Assembly (NCBI GenBank): GCA_020465985.1
Contig: JAANYP010004321.1
Span: 1-64,000, forward strand
From: Centrapalus pauciflorus
Taxonomy: Eukaryota > Streptophyta > Magnoliopsida > Asterales > Asteraceae
Direction of reading: 5' to 3'
DNA: 64,000 nucleotides
Below the pieces are notes generated by a model. The model had not been told where the DNA came from, ran no database searches, and saw only the letters and a program-made list of their open reading frames with translations. A program made the translations under genes and the position numbers. Shown here one piece after another: positions 24,923 through 37,969 of this stretch (position 1 is its first letter; every line of letters begins with the position of its first letter).

Positions 24923-25561
24923 ATGTCGAGCCAATTCAATGCTAGCGGCAGTCGTAATGTGAACAACCATTTTATCCGTGCCCCTAGGATGAGAACCCAT
25001 AATCCTGAAAATGTCCGCTTTGAGACACCACTCAATGCGGAATTTCTCGTAGTCCCCACAAACACTAATAATGGTAAACCACCCCGATTCCATATTGAGC
25101 GAACCCTAAAAGAGACTGATTTTGAGGTATTTGAGATTTTAGAATGTTTTGAGAGACTGGGGTGGGCAAAAGCGATACAGTGGTAATTGCCCTATATCCA
25201 TACTAGTTTGATCCAACAGTAGTTCGCCACTATGTGGAGAGCGGATGGGTATGAGGAGCATGATTTTGAATTAAAGGGGATGGTGAGAAATAGAAGTGTG
25301 ACAATCTCTAGGAAGAAGCTGTGTGAGGAGTTTTCTATAGATAATGATATTCCTCGACCTAGAGAGTTTTTGTCATCTCTTGATATTCAGGGGGTAGAGT
25401 GCGTAAGATTAACGGTTGGGCTAAAAATGGGTGGGAATGATAGCCACAGTTTTTGGGATGTCAATAGAAGATGCACGAACCTATATTAACTTTTATAGGG
25501 GAGACTTGTGCCCACTTGCCAAAGTTCTGTGGAAGTTCGTTATTTAACTTGCTTCCCAGAC
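24923..25561 (+). pseudogene. Athila ORF2a (env-position ORF), first part
   Basis: ATG 24923 opens a basic N-terminus (MSSQFNASGSRNVNNHF). Stops and a frameshift near 25184 and 25487 separate it from the next pieces. The middle reads DFELKGMVRNRSVTISRKKL, a pattern repeated in ORF2b (YNELRLIGMVHGREVVMDAR). Copia 2 inserted after 25561; the gene resumes at 38504. Its role is unknown: it occupies the env position of Athila elements, but no signal peptide or membrane segment is visible in what remains. Confidence 0.65.
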
Positions 25562-26138
25562 TGTAAGGTCACCAGTAGCACGGATCTGATCTTGACGCGA
25601 CACCTTCCAACGAGTGCGGAATCCTCGTTAGCAGTTTAACGGATCGATCACACATAGATACTGGAGACAAACACAATGATAGCCGATACGACGAATGACC
25701 CTACACGTGTATTTCTCCGAAAGACTCTCTGAAATCACACAAGTTCGTATGTGCACTAATACGAGCTTTGATCACTAATTACTTCTAAAAGTCTCTTAAT
25801 CAAATGGATTAACCCCATATTATAAGGATTAAGTTCGAACTTGACTTAAAGAAGTTCGTTTAGGCCCAAGACCACGAACTTGTCCAATACCAATCGAACT
25901 TAGCTTTACTAAGTTCGAACCCTAGCCTTTGAACTTGTTCTAGAACTTATCTTTGAACTTAATTTGAACTTGTTCTAGAACTTATCTTTGAAATTATCTT
26001 TGAACTTATCATGCAAATGTAAACATCATACAAAATCATGATTAAACATATATAACTTGTATTTGCAAAGCCTGATCTATTACAAAAGACTATCTATTAC
26101 ATACTTAGATTGCTATCGTCACACAGGGTGTACCAACA
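25562..26138 (-). repeat. 3' LTR of Copia 2
   Basis: Runs from TGTAAGGTCACC to TACCAACA on the + strand, 577 bp. It matches 37970-38498 with several substitutions and has an extra copy of a ~48-bp GAACTTGTTCTAGAACTTATC unit (about 25929-25990), so it is longer than its partner. Confidence 0.9.
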
Positions 26139-26150
26139 GACTCCCCCTTG
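26139..26150 (-). other. Polypurine tract of Copia 2
   Basis: The - strand reads CAAGGGGGAGTC directly before the 3' LTR, the expected plus-strand primer. Confidence 0.8.
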
Positions 26151-26361
26151 ACGATAGCTTCTAGAAAGACATTCACTAATTTATAGAACTAGGCTTATTC
26201 AAACTACTGCCTGCATGCAGTCCTTGTTCATTGCAAACCTTAACTACTTTCTGGTACTTCTTGCTTTCTGATCTCCAACCTTCATGAAAATAGATTGGTT
26301 GCTCATGAAGCTTTAGCTAGTCGCCCTGAGAAAGGTTTACAAGGTGCAGAGTGTCATACAC

Positions 26362-29144
26362 TTATAAAATAACTCTTTCCTCTTGATCTTCCATAACTGC
26401 CTCGGCTGTCTCGTTATCAACATACCACCACTTCATATTATTTAGAACATTCTGTGGCATTGGCTTTAAAGGAACCCTCTTTAGGCATCGAATCGGTCTG
26501 TAAAACATCTTCATCGACGGCTTCCCGGTCAATGGATCTATTCTCGATTCATCCATGACTTTCTTTCCTTCACTTGGCTTAATTCTATCGAACCTCCCAG
26601 ACCGACCTTCTTTTTTGATAATTCTAGCTATCACTTCAGCATACTGGTCGTCTCCTAGGTTAATCTGATTTTTCTATGCCAGTTCCTTCACTTCACATTT
26701 AGGCAATGTATTGAAGACTTTAAGTTTTCTCTTCAGATTCTGGAGCCCATCTCTTCTTTTAAGCACAAAGAGCTGCAATTCCCTGTCGAAGAACCAACTA
26801 AGAATGCCTCCAGATAGTTTTCCTGGGCTTGGCAAACTTAGCTTCTTCTTCATTTCCAATTCAGCCTTTTGCTCTTCCTTCTTAAACCATAAGTTTCTTT
26901 TCTCTTCATTTGTAAGTTCCCTGTCCAGACTATCAGTATCTGGATCATCATGTATAGTTGTTCTAATTACTTCTATGTCAATCGGACCCTGACTCTCAAA
27001 CAAGTACTCTTCTGTAACCGGCTGCTTCTGTATCACTATCTCATCTGCTTCATCATCTTCATCAATTAGAATTTCATCATCTGGGCTCCAATCTGGAACA
27101 TTTTCCAGGACAAACTCTCCTTGTTCAAGTTCTTCCAGATCATCTTCAAAATCAAAATTCATATCATCATCATCAACAATTCCGGTTAAGGCTTCAATCA
27201 TATCTTGCTCACTAGACTCTGTGGATTCTGGAGCCTTGCCTTTCTCTTGATCTCCTCCTCCTCCTCCTGATCCAGATGATCCAGGCTCCCCCTGAAGGCC
27301 AGCTTGCTGAGCAGTCTCTTGTGGAAGATCTACTAGCTCACTGTCCTTTTTGATTAGTTGGGTCACCTCCTTCATTGTCATCTCCTCTCTGAACTCCTAT
27401 TAACTCATTGCCTCAGCAACTTGTCTCCCTCTGAGCTTGTAGATCTTTCATTATTTGCTCGACCAGGGTCTAAAGAGTCAGAACTAGAGATTGCTGGGCT
27501 GATATTGTTTCTTATTGAGCAGCCACTTGAGTTTGTAGTTGAGCATTCTGCTGCTCCAGCCTGGAGTTGTGTTGCTGCAACTCGTTCACAGCTTGTGAGA
27601 GTTGGAAGATTTGGACTGTCTAGAAATCTACTTTGCCTTTCAACTCTGTGAATCGTTGATTTTCAGTAAATGGAACGGAAGTTGATGGAGTTGAAGTTGA
27701 TGGAGCGGTGGTTGCAGTGGATGGAACGGCAGTAGAAGTAGATGGAGCTCCCTGGCGTATGCGCTGATGCTTCGCCCTCTGTTGTGTAGCAATCACTGCC
27801 TCTTCTTCCAAGAAAATATCTGCATCTCCTTGATCTTCATCGCGGAGTGCCGGACGAGTCATCATTTTGTCTGCTCACAATTACTCTTGAGCCATATTTT
27901 TCAAAAGAAGTTGGATTAACCGCTTCCCTTATCTCCTCTTCTGAACTAGAGTCTGAGTCTGATTCAGACGCTGTCTCGACTAGACATTCTGTCGCTTCGT
28001 CCCGAATCTCTGTTCCTTTTGTCGCTTCTTCATGACTTTCTGTTCCCTCAGATGCAGCAACCGGTGGCTGATAATCATCAAATTTCCCTGAAAAGGTCAT
28101 CCATGTCAGTAGGCGGCTCCAAAATCTCCTGAACCAGCTGCTCTGCTATATTTTCATGTGTTGTTGCTCCTTCCTCAAAGATCTCTTGCAAGGTTTGTTC
28201 CTTCTGGTCAGGCTGGGGTGCCGATGTTGATGGCCCAGCTGCCTCAGTTGTTGATCTTGAACGTGGAGCTTCCCTAGCAACCGGAGCTCGTCGTGCCGGT
28301 GCTTGTTGCTGTTGTTGTTGAGGTGCTTGTTGTTGTGGAGGTTGCTGCTGAGGAGCATCAATATGCCAATTATTTCCTTCTGGTGCTACGAAATCGGGAT
28401 CTTTGACTGCACCAAACAACGGAGCCACTTGTGGCCTTACTTCCTCTGCCCCTTCGTGCATTATGGGATTGGCAGTCAGCAAATATTCTTTTATCGGTGA
28501 TCGCTACTGCAGTTTGCTCTGGCAGCGTCCGTAATTCAGGAAGAAAATGGATTATTATCATCATGATAAACCTTGGGTTCATTAAAAATCTTTCACGGCT
28601 GGGAGCAGAGATTTGGTTAACAAACTCCCCAAAGAACATCTCTGAAAAGCTATACTGCTTGTTTTAGACGAGAGATATCATTGCCGATTGGAGCTTAGAC
28701 ACCATTGTGTCAAATCTCGCCTTCTTCGGAGCAAGACAGGCCAAGATAATGTGAACCAGGTAACTCCACTGGCCAATGAGACCAATTTTAACATACGATG
28801 CCTTGGTTATATCTTGAGCATAGCCCATCCTGAGGAAGGACGCATGCCTTTATGGGAGCTGGGAAGTCAATTGGCCCAACTTCTTGCTCAATTGTCCCCA
28901 GTTGCAAGATCAATCGAAGATGATCGGCGGAAAAAGCAATTGGACGTCCACCTACCCTCATGCATAGAATTGTAGGTGTAACAGTGCAATCTACTTGCAA
29001 CGATTGCCAGAATTGTCGAACATATGGAAGAATGATCTGCTGGTTGTGCGTCAGAGCATATGCCACTCTGGATTGTGACAAAAATTCGATCATTTGCCGG
29101 TAAGGCTGAGCTTCTGGCAGCTGAAGGTCAACTGCCATAACCAT
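26362..29144 (-). pseudogene. Copia 2 env-like (post-pol) ORF
   Basis: About 2.8 kb of reverse-strand coding pieces: start region at 29144-28788 (RQFWQS and FSADHLRLILQLG motifs), then 28639-28370, a Gln-rich and Ala/Pro-rich part (28482-28078), acidic Ser/Glu-rich parts (28100-27620 and 27381-26674, the latter with a DEDDEADE-type acidic run), and a C-terminus ending at 26362. Stops and frameshifts separate them. The order - conserved globular N-terminus, low-complexity acidic middle, basic C-terminus - is that of the extra ORF downstream of pol in SIRE-type elements of composites. No clear signal peptide or membrane helix is visible. Function unknown. Confidence 0.65.
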
Positions 29145-29199
29145 GTTGTGCTTATTGAAGAATGCTCGATCTCACATATCTGCACACAACTTATACACA

Positions 29200-29960
29200 T
29201 AAACTGTTAGAAATTAATTTTTAAAAATTTAAGTTATTCGAACTTGATTAAGTTCGAATTTGAACATCTTCAAACTTACTTAAATTCGAGAATATAAGTC
29301 ATTTGAACTTACTTTAGTTCGTACAGTCTTTTGACCTTCGAACTTACTTAAGTTCTAGAATTCTATTTGAACATGTCTGACTTTGAACTTATAGATATTT
29401 TGAACAAGTTCGAAGTCCTAACAAGTTCGAACCATTAAAACAAGTTCGACTGCTGTTGAACAAGTTCGAATTCGGTCATTTTAAAATTCAAAACCACGAT
29501 TTTAACCCTTTTAGACTTAATTAACTGTAGAATCTAGTCCTAATGGGTTCTTATCAAGTTTATTAATCATTAATTTTATGTTTCTTATCCTAAAACTTGT
29601 GATTTAAACCACCTAGTTCTAAATGATACAAAAACTCAAAATTGGTCGATGTTAGCCACTAATAGGTCCTAATCGTACACTTACTTAGTATTTGTTAGTT
29701 CAAAATACCTAAGAGTGTGAGTAGGTTCAACGAATAGTGGAAAACTTCGAGAAATAGTCCTTAAAATCGAAGTTCGACAAGTTCGATGGTAAGTTCGAGA
29801 TCGCAGGTAAGTTCGAGAGTTGAAGTTCGAAGGTAGTTGCAATAAATGAACACTGTTGACCTATTTATACCCAAACTCCTTCGAACTTATGTTAAGTTCA
29901 AACTTGCAGCAAGCTGATGTTCGAACTTAATTGAAAATTTTGAAAATTCTTGAATAAAAT
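29200..29960. repeat. AAGTTCGAA palindrome field in Copia 2
   Basis: Many copies of TTCGAACTT/AAGTTCGAA and near variants, dense at 29220-29480 and 29760-29960. The same motif recurs in the Copia 2 LTRs (25850-25990, 38240-38350) and leader (37490-37745). Repeated palindromes in non-coding parts have been described for Sireviruses. Confidence 0.8.
29861..29871 (-). promoter_or_regulatory. TATA box upstream of the Copia 2 env-like ORF
   Basis: The - strand reads GTATAAATAGG, a strong TATA match, about 720 bp ahead of the env-like ORF. It lies far from both LTRs and so may be an internal promoter. Confidence 0.5.
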
Positions 29961-31213
29961 CCAACTTTTTCAACTTTTTCACTTAACGATATTTTTCAAC
30001 TTTGCAAGACATTCACACTAAGCAACCGATTATCACACAATTTTGTTTCTCCAACTAAGATAAATGCATCCTAGTAACTATGACCTTATTCCTATTTATT
30101 AAAAATCAAGATTATCTATGCTAAGATAAAATAAAAGAAATTAAAATAAAATAGAAAAACGAAAGTAGAAATAGAATAAAATAAACTCAAAAATAATTTA
30201 AGGATAAAAATACACTAACAGAATATTTTTGCGAGATAGTCAAAGAAGGTTCAATCAGATAGCGGTGAATATATCACTTTCACAGTTCAGGAATTTTTAT
30301 TCCATTGATTGTTTGTCGTGACATACAATTCAAGGTGATTGTTGGTAAGTTTTTTTTTAAACATTCATCACTTTGGAAATTCCTTTGGCCTTTTTATTTA
30401 TCAAGAAACTACCTTACTTGTCCCATACTTAGACATACTTCTATGATCAAGGCAGACACACAATGATTATGACTTTTTGGTATTTGCAAATTATCTTTAT
30501 AAGGCAAACGTCGGACACAGTTTTGTTTTTACATACAACAGAGTGTCTTAGTTTATCTTAGAGTTCCTCTTATGTTAGCAAGACAGCGGTGACAGGTCTG
30601 TACTCACGTACAACAAAGAAACTTATCTTGCTAGTTTAAGTCAAAACAGTGGTGACAGGTCTGTACTCACGTACAACAAAGCGACTTGTTTTGACTTCTG
30701 TTACTTTTCCAAAACCTTTTCTTTCTTTGCTTAAGATGTATTTTTGATGTTGCTATACATCCCCCAAATAAATTTGCATACCTCATTCGTAATCATTGTA
30801 TGTATGTCTCTAACATAGAAATTAAGACTTTTTGGTCATACATCTAAGTTAGTTACACATACGACATTTTCTTGATTATTATATTAGCTTTTAGGATTTC
30901 CTTCATGTATTATGCCTACCAACACATCAAACAAGAATGTGTATATCACTTAGATTTTAAGGTGCATTTTGTGTGAAAGCTTAACTCTTAGAGTTTGTTA
31001 GACTGTGCTAATTTTCGTCACTTTGAACCTTATGACTCTAAGACATAACTCATTTTTGAATATTCTCTTTTTTTGAAATTTTTATGGTTTTCTCTCTTTT
31101 TTTGTTTTTCAATTTTCAGAAAGATAAACTGACAAACTAAACTAATATCTTATTACTAAAAAAAACTCTACTAAGGTCAAGTTAATCTCGATTACGTATG
31201 CCATTTAATTGAA
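29961..31213 (-). other. Rest of the Copia 2 pol-env spacer
   Basis: AT-rich non-coding DNA between the RNase H stop at 31214 and the promoter-like segment. Apart from the hairpins at 30513-30697 and a purine tract (rc of CATCCCCCAAAT near 30768) no feature is seen. Confidence 0.6.
30513..30697. repeat. Hairpins with a shared loop and different stems (Copia 2 spacer)
   Basis: Hairpin 1: stem TAGCAAGA (30576-30583) with TCTTGCTA (30626-30633). Hairpin 2: stem AAGTCAAAACA (30638-30648) with TGTTTTGACTT (30687-30697). Both stems are perfect yet unrelated, while the loops share about 30 bases (GTGACAGGTCTGTACTCACG then TACAACAAAG). A weaker third unit has stem GACAC (30514-30518) with GTGTC (30543-30547) and loop part ACATACAACAGAG. 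Confidence 0.8.
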
Positions 31214-32621
31214 CTAACAATTCAAAGCGTGACTTATCAAATGCTTTTGTGAAAAATCTGCATTATTGTCTTCCATTGATACTTTCACCAGTTTTATCAA
31301 GTTCTTTTCAGTAGAATCACGTATAAAGTGATGTCTTACGTCTATATGCTTTGTCTTACTATGTTTAACTGGATTGTTTGTTATAGCAATTGTTAATTGA
31401 TTGTCTATCCTAATGGGAGTATGAGTATAAGTCAAACCGTAATCCCGCAATTGTTGTTGAATCCATAGACACTGTGAACCGCAACTACCCGCAGCTACAT
31501 ACTCGGCCTCGCACGTTGATACGGCTACTGAAGTTTGTTTCTTGCATTGCCAGGATACGAGCCTCCATCCAAGGAACTGACAACCTCCAGTCGTTGATTT
31601 CCGGTTCAAGCTACACCCGCCATAGTCTGAATCCGTGTAAGCCTCCAATTCCAGATCCCCATCAGCATGATACCAAAGTCCCAGCTTCGGTTTCGACTTC
31701 AGGTATCTCAGAATCTGTTTCACGACTTTCATATGCATCTCCTTCAGATTCGCTTGAAACCTTGCACAATTACACACAACAAACATTATGTCGGGTCTAA
31801 AAGCAGTTAAATAAATAAGAGACCCGATCATGGCCCGATATAAGGTCAGATCCACATCAGTATCACTATCTGTACCCGGTCCAAGATTATGATTCACTTA
31901 AATCGGAGTACTGAAATGCACGGTCAGCTTTGTTCCTTCCATCCCGAAGCGTTCTAAAAATGTCGTAGACATACTTCATCTGATGAATAGACATTCTTTC
32001 TTTCCTTTGTTCAACTTGTAAACCGAGAAAGAAGTTTAGCTCTCCCATAGCACGCATCTCAAACTTCGACTTCATAACCTTCTCAAAATCCTTGCACATT
32101 TGCTCGTTTGTCGACTCGAAGATGATGTCGTCCACGTACAGTTGTACCAGAATAAAATCTTCACTTTTCCTTTTCACAAATAGTGTATTATCATATCTCC
32201 CTCTCTCAAACCCATTGTCTAGGAGGTGAGTTGACAGTGTCTCATACCAAGCCCTAGGTGCCTGATGTAATCCATACAGAGCCTTATCAAGGCGATATAC
32301 TCTGTCGGGATACTTTGGATCAGTAAACCCTGGCGGTTGTTCGACATACACCAATTCCTTCACCTTTCCGTATAAGAATGCACTCTTGACGTCGAGTTGA
32401 TATACCTTAAGCCCTTTGAATGACGCAAAAGCCAGAAACAAACGAATCGCCTCAAGCCTCGCCACTGGTGCAAACACTTCGTTATAATCTGTTCCCTCTT
32501 CCTGGTTGAACCCTTTGACCACGAGTCTCGTCGTGTTACGAGTAACTATACCCCGATCATCCCGTTTGCACTTAAAGACCCATTTGGTCCCTATAGCAAC
32601 TTCTCCTCGAGGTAACGACAC
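31214..32621 (-). pseudogene. pol: Copia 2 reverse transcriptase and RNase H
   Basis: RT (32621-31887) shows GTKWVFKCKRDDRG, QLDVKSAFLYG, PRAWYE and the catalytic YVDD at 32127-32138, all intact. RNase H (31897-31214) shows RPDIMFVVC, YTDSDYGGC, STTGGCQFLG and the CEAEYVAA block, ending at the stop at 31214-31216. The two frames overlap by 11 bp near 31890, a frameshift. Sequence type is SIRE/Maximus. The RNase H product stops without an in-frame link to the env-like ORF. Confidence 0.9.
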
Positions 32622-34549
32622 TAACTCTCATACTTCAAGTTTTCTGAACTGTGACAGTTCCTCTTGCATGGCTTCAACCCAAGAATTATCTTTCAGAGCC
32701 CTTTTGCACATTCTTTGGCTCTACTTGTGAGATGAAGCACGAGTATAAACACATGTGAAATGCCTCGGAGTCGTTGATCATCAATATCAGCACTGTGTTA
32801 TTATTCACCCTACTCCTAGTTCTCACACCTACATTTGGATTCCCTATGATACTCTCAATTGGATGATCCTTGTTTATCCTCGATGTCTCAATCTCATCAC
32901 CTGAAGATTATCTCCGAAGTTCGATCCTATTTCACTAACTGGAGGTATGACTTCTGACGGAGTAATTTCTACCTCATGATCACTATCTTTGGAGGTAGAA
33001 TCACTTGTCTGATTCCCATTTGTAGGTAATTCAGGTTCATTATGGGCTGGAGACCTATCTTCTGTCATCCTTGTCTCAGATGTTGATGAAATGCTTGATC
33101 TTGGAAAACCTTGACACTCGTCATTGAGATTCAATGATGAGAAGTCAATTTCCACAGTACCTGCATTACCACTAAACGGTATGTTAAATGATTCAAACAT
33201 AGAGTCATAATCAAATAACCATCCAGGATCAGTTTGGGGTTCATGTGAATAACTTGTTACATCAATGTTAAACACAATCTCAACCGTACCATTTGTTTTG
33301 TTAAAAACTCTATTGTTTGGTGAATTAGGAACATAACCTTGGAAATATCCTTCGTCAGCCTTTTCACCAAACTTAGGTTGATGTTTCGTTTTCAGTAAAG
33401 TACCTGATACCCCAAACGGTTCAAAGCCAGTTAAATTTGGTGGTCTTTTATTCAGAACTTCATAACAGGTTTTGTTCAGTGATTTGACAGTAAGGACCCG
33501 GTTTAAAACATGACAAGCGGTATTCACTGCCTCCCCCCAAAACATGGTAGGAAGCTTTGAATCCGAGAGCATGGTCCTTGCTGCCTTAATCAACGTATGT
33601 TCTTACGTTCTACCACCCCATTTTGTTGTGGCTCATAAGGTGCACTAAATTAATGCACTATGCCTTTAGTCAGACAATATACACCAATTACTGCATTCTT
33701 AAATTCAGTTCCGTTATCACTCCTGATACGTTTTACTTTTGTCCCGTATGAGTTCTCGACTTGGTCTAAGAACCCAATCAGCGTTCCAGCTGTTTCGTCC
33801 TTTGTACCTAAAAAGAAAACCCAAGAGAAACGTGAGTAATCATCAGTAATAACTAAACAATACCAACTATCACCTATGCTCCTTTTGTTGATTGGACCAA
33901 GGAGATCCATATGCAAAAAATCGAAGGTGGAAGCGATCGAGTTCTGAGTCTTTGACTTGTGTGACTTCTTATGTTGTTTTCCCTTTTTGCACGGTACACA
34001 CTTGTCATCGAACTGAAAACTCTTCAGTGGAACACCTCGCACCAGACCATTTTTCGTAATGCAGTTCATTTTCCTTAGGTGCAAGTGTGCCATGCGTCTG
34101 TGCCATAGTATAGATTTGGATTCTGAAGCTTTAGATAGTAGACAAATTGTTCCCATCGATGAGTCCGATACATTCATGTCCATCATGTACAGATCATTCT
34201 TCCTTGGGGCTCTCATCATGATCCATTCTTCAGGTATTTTGAATCCCGGCTTCAGCACTAACGCTTCAGATTCAGTAAAAATAATTGAATGCTTCTTATC
34301 ACAGATCTGAGATGCACTAATGAGATTGTGATCAAGTTTATCGACATGGTAAACTTGATCAAGTGTAATTCTCCCATCAGTGACCACTGATGTTCCAGTG
34401 ATATGTCCTCCCTTTTTCCCAGCGAATGATACAAATCCCTTGTTCCCTCCCTTGAAGTCTGTGAGTAGACTCCTTTCCCCAATCATGTGACGAGAGAAAC
34501 CACTGTCGACGAACCATTTGTTATTTAGACCTGTAGTTAGCTCCTGCAC
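32622..34549 (-). pseudogene. pol: Copia 2 protease and integrase
   Basis: Protease: WFVDSGFSRHM near 34505-34470; the usual Cys of DSGCS is Phe. Integrase zinc site: LWHRRMAHLHL then CVPCKKGKQ. Core: HMDLLGP, then SDNGTEF near 33720. A stop at 33650 ends this frame, and the third catalytic residue falls in the broken stretch 33594-33650. The C-terminal part (33593-32874) has AARTMLSDSKLP and NRVFNKTNGTVE, then a Ser-rich tail. About 250 bp before RT is damaged. Non-functional. Confidence 0.85.
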
Positions 34550-34738
34550 ATGAAAGAAAACAAGTTAGTTATCACGGGGAACCCAAGCCATGACTGACTT
34601 GGTAATACCATTCTCATCCACACACGTGAACTCCTTCAAATACCCATCTCTCCTTTCAGGTGACTTTGGTTTTTGATTGAGAACTTGTTGTGGTGCTGAG
34701 TGATGAACATTCACACTTGACCTTTGGACTGTAATCTG

Positions 34739-37390
34739 CTATTGAGCCCTAGAATAGTTTTTATTATAATGCATTTCATTCTGATATCCTTGGGCTCTAC
34801 CTGGTGTCTGTTGTCTTTGAGGAGTATGTGACCTAACTAGAGTGTAAGTCCTTCTAGGTGTTGTACTCCTATATCCTTGTTGTGGTCCTGACCCAGACTG
34901 ACTAGGAACTCTATTCGGAGAGCGTGTCCTAATCACTTCAATTTGTCTTACCGACACCGGTATATGTTTAGCAGTTATCCTAGGTGTTGCATTCACATTT
35001 TTCTCTGTATGTTGAGAACTACTTTTGCTAGCAATACTAGGTACTGGTCTTAGGGCTGGTTGATCTTGCTTCCCTATAGTAGGTCTAGACTCTGGTTTAG
35101 AAGATGCTGACTCTACTTTCTTATAAGGACAGCTAGACGCAACATGTCCTTTCTCATGACATTTAAAGCATGACATCTTATCAATCAGCTTGTTATAAGT
35201 ACCCTTTGATTTACGTGTCTCACTAGTGTCATTTTCTTTCGATTAAACTAAAGTGATCACTTCCTCTTGCTGATTATCAATAACAGGTTTAGCTTCTCCT
35301 AGTTTAGTGTCACTAGTAGACTGCCAAACTTGACATTCTTAATCTTAGAAGTAGTGGTAGATACCTTAGTTGAATTATCCTTTCCAGATTCAGTTATCGT
35401 TGCTACCTCTGATTCAACTGGTTCAGTGGTTTTATCCAGAGGTTGAGGCACGTAGTTGTTGTTGAATGGTGGAGGACTCTCTTGATAACCTAGGCCTACT
35501 GGCTTCTTAAACTGCCGTTGAGCTTCTAAGATCTTTCCTAGGTTTAGAGACGAGTTCCTAAACTTTTCAAACTTGCTATTGGCCTCAGCAACTTTAACTC
35601 TAGATTCGGCTAGCTCTACATCTTTAAGAGTGAGTTCTTTGGTTAAAGCTTCAACATGCTCGTACATGAGTTCTATCCTGACACATTGTTCACTTAACTT
35701 GTCTTTTAGAACTATCACGTCCCGAGCATCTCCTTTCAGCTTATTCCTTAAATCTTCCTTAATATCTTGAAGACTAGCGTTATCCGATTTTAATGATTGA
35801 ACCTGAGCTGTTAAGGTGTTATGTGTCTCTAGAACTAGACTTAATCTATCATTTAAAGTAGCACTTAAAACACATAAATCGTGAAATATAGAAAAATTAG
35901 AGTTACCTTTTTGCGATCCGACTCCACATTAGCCATTTGAGCTGTAAACTGTAGAATGGTTTGCTCCTCTGACTTTTCCACCAACAAAGGACTTGATTCT
36001 GTCTGCTGGGTGTCCTCTGCTTCTTATTCAGCTCTATCCCCCTCTGTCTTAGTTACCTCAGCCATAAGGCTCTGGCATTAGACTCCGGATGAGTACTCTA
36101 ATCATATGTTCCATCAAGCTATCTGTTGGATGACACATTAGTTAATAGTCAGCGATGGCTGCTTGATTCCCAGAACTACTAGAGTAATGTCTCTCTTGCA
36201 AAGTGTCCCAATCCATGGAAATTGTAGCACTTTACTTTTGACTTGTCAAACCCATCCTTGTTATTGCTAACACTCAGATTTCTTCCTGTCCTCTTCATAA
36301 ACCTCTTGACCATTCGAGTCACCATGGCCAGTTGCCATTGTAGGTCCATCTCTTCCAAGTCGTCAGGATCTACCTGATCGTAGCCTTCTTCCCACAGAGC
36401 TGGATCGTTTATTTTTCCTTGAACGTAGTTGTCGTACGCTGCGACAAACGAAGCTAGAAGATTTAGATGACCTTCAGCTGATTTTGCGCTCATCGGCATC
36501 TTTGAATAGCCTTGAGAAGTAGACGTCGAGTAATGTGGTTTTTTTTCTGGTTTGGAAAAACCTATGAACGCCCTATTACTAGAATCCTCTAACTCTACTG
36601 GAATAGGCTCTTCTCCTGAGGAAAATGATGTTGCCCCCGACTTCAGTTCACTAGTGGTTGGCGGTTTTAATTTCCCAAAATACATTTATGGATCTTGAAC
36701 CTGATCAAATTCTCGTTCTTTCTTCTGTAACTTGAAGTTGAATGCCCTCAGCGCTTCAATAACCCCTTCAAGAGTAAGAGTCTCAAACTTCTCTTCATCA
36801 TGCTTTATTAGTGCCATGTACATCTCCCACTTAGCCGGTAAAGCATCCAGAAGTTTTTCTATCTTCTCAGTCTCTTGATACTCAACATTGTGATTGTCAA
36901 GTTCAGTTAGCAGATGATAGAATCTAGTAATTGTCTCATCTAGCGTCTCATTCTTCAGTGCTTTGAAGATGGCAAATTGCTGCTTCAGCATCTCTCTTCT
37001 TCCCTTGCGTACCCTGGGATTTCACTCACGTCTCTTCTCTAGAGCATCCCAAAGCTCTTTAGAAGTCCTATGATTCCGCAATGTGTGTAGGATTTTCTGA
37101 GGTAATGCCATTCTGATAATCGAAAAAGCTCGGTTCTCTGCCTCATAAATTTTCTTGTCTTCATATTTCATGTTCTGATACGTCAAGACTCTTTGTCGGC
37201 CTTCAAGCTCTTGCGTAGGAGGAACATATCCCTCATCAATGCATATCCACATACGCATGTCATTGAATCTTGCAAAGTCAGCAAACCTATCCTTCGACCA
37301 ATAGTAATCTTCAAGTTTCATCAACTTAGATGGAGAATTTGCTTTGCCAACCTCATGGTCCATTTCCAGGACTTTTTGCAAACTCAACAT
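34739..37390 (-). pseudogene. gag: Copia 2 gag region
   Basis: Pieces from N to C: 37390-37022 (RFNDMRMWICIDEGYVPP), 36991-36686 (capsid, UBN2-like), 36685-36179, a coiled-coil part 35718-35299, and 35176-34739. The first zinc knuckle reads CYNFHGLGHFARET, having lost two of four ligands. The second, CFKCHEKGHVASSC near 35170, is intact. Several stops lie between the pieces, and 35720-36180 has no long frame. Upstream residues GPKTKGSER suggest the true start lies before 37390, possibly across a leader intron. Confidence 0.8.
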
Positions 37391-37416
37391 TCTTTCAGAA
37401 CCTTTTGTTTTCGGAC

Positions 37417-37853
37417 CTAAACAATTTAACTTAAAAATTAATTTAAAATAAATCCTTCGAACATATGCAAGTTCGAATTAATTTAAATTTAAATTCTTTT
37501 GTAAATTAAATTCGAATTGTTTTAAGTTTGACTGAGTGTAAGTTCGAGAAACCCTAGATTCTCTAACAAGTTCAAGAAAACCCTAATTTTCTGACAACTT
37601 CGAATCTGACAAGTTCAAATCTGACAACTTCGAATTCCAGTTAAATTCGAATGAAGCCCTAAAACAACTTTGAGAGGTGCGTATTCTGACAAGTTCGAAG
37701 AACCCTAATACCCCCTTTAGTTCGAGCGCCGCAAGTTCGAGAAACAGCCAAAAATTCAATTTTTTCAAGATTTCAGATTAAACCATTGTTTTTAAGATTA
37801 AAAACACTGATTTCGACTGAAAAAATGAACTAATGTGAATTTTTCCCCTTTAC
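37417..37853 (-). other. Candidate leader intron of Copia 2
   Basis: On the - strand a donor CAAG|GTAAAG (37853) and an acceptor TTGTTTAG|G (37417) bracket 437 nt filled with AAGTTCGAA palindromes. The frame after the acceptor runs into gag (GPKTKGSERM). Splice-site matches only. Confidence 0.3.
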
Positions 37854-37956
37854 CTTGCTTGTAGAACTCAGAAAAACATCGAGAATACGTGAAAAATCCG
37901 TTAAAAACGTCAAGAAACCAAGAATGTTCGTTGTAACACGAAGAACACTCGACTGT

Positions 37957-37967
37957 CTCTGATACCA
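37957..37967 (-). other. Primer-binding site (tRNA-iMet) of Copia 2
   Basis: The - strand reads TGGTATCAGAG two bases after the 5' LTR end (TTTACA). Confidence 0.85.
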
Positions 37968-37969
37968 CT

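Noticed and set aside
27837..28100. Separate acidic host protein
   Set aside because: It is collinear with the other pieces of the Copia 2 env-like ORF and lies between its PPT and pol.
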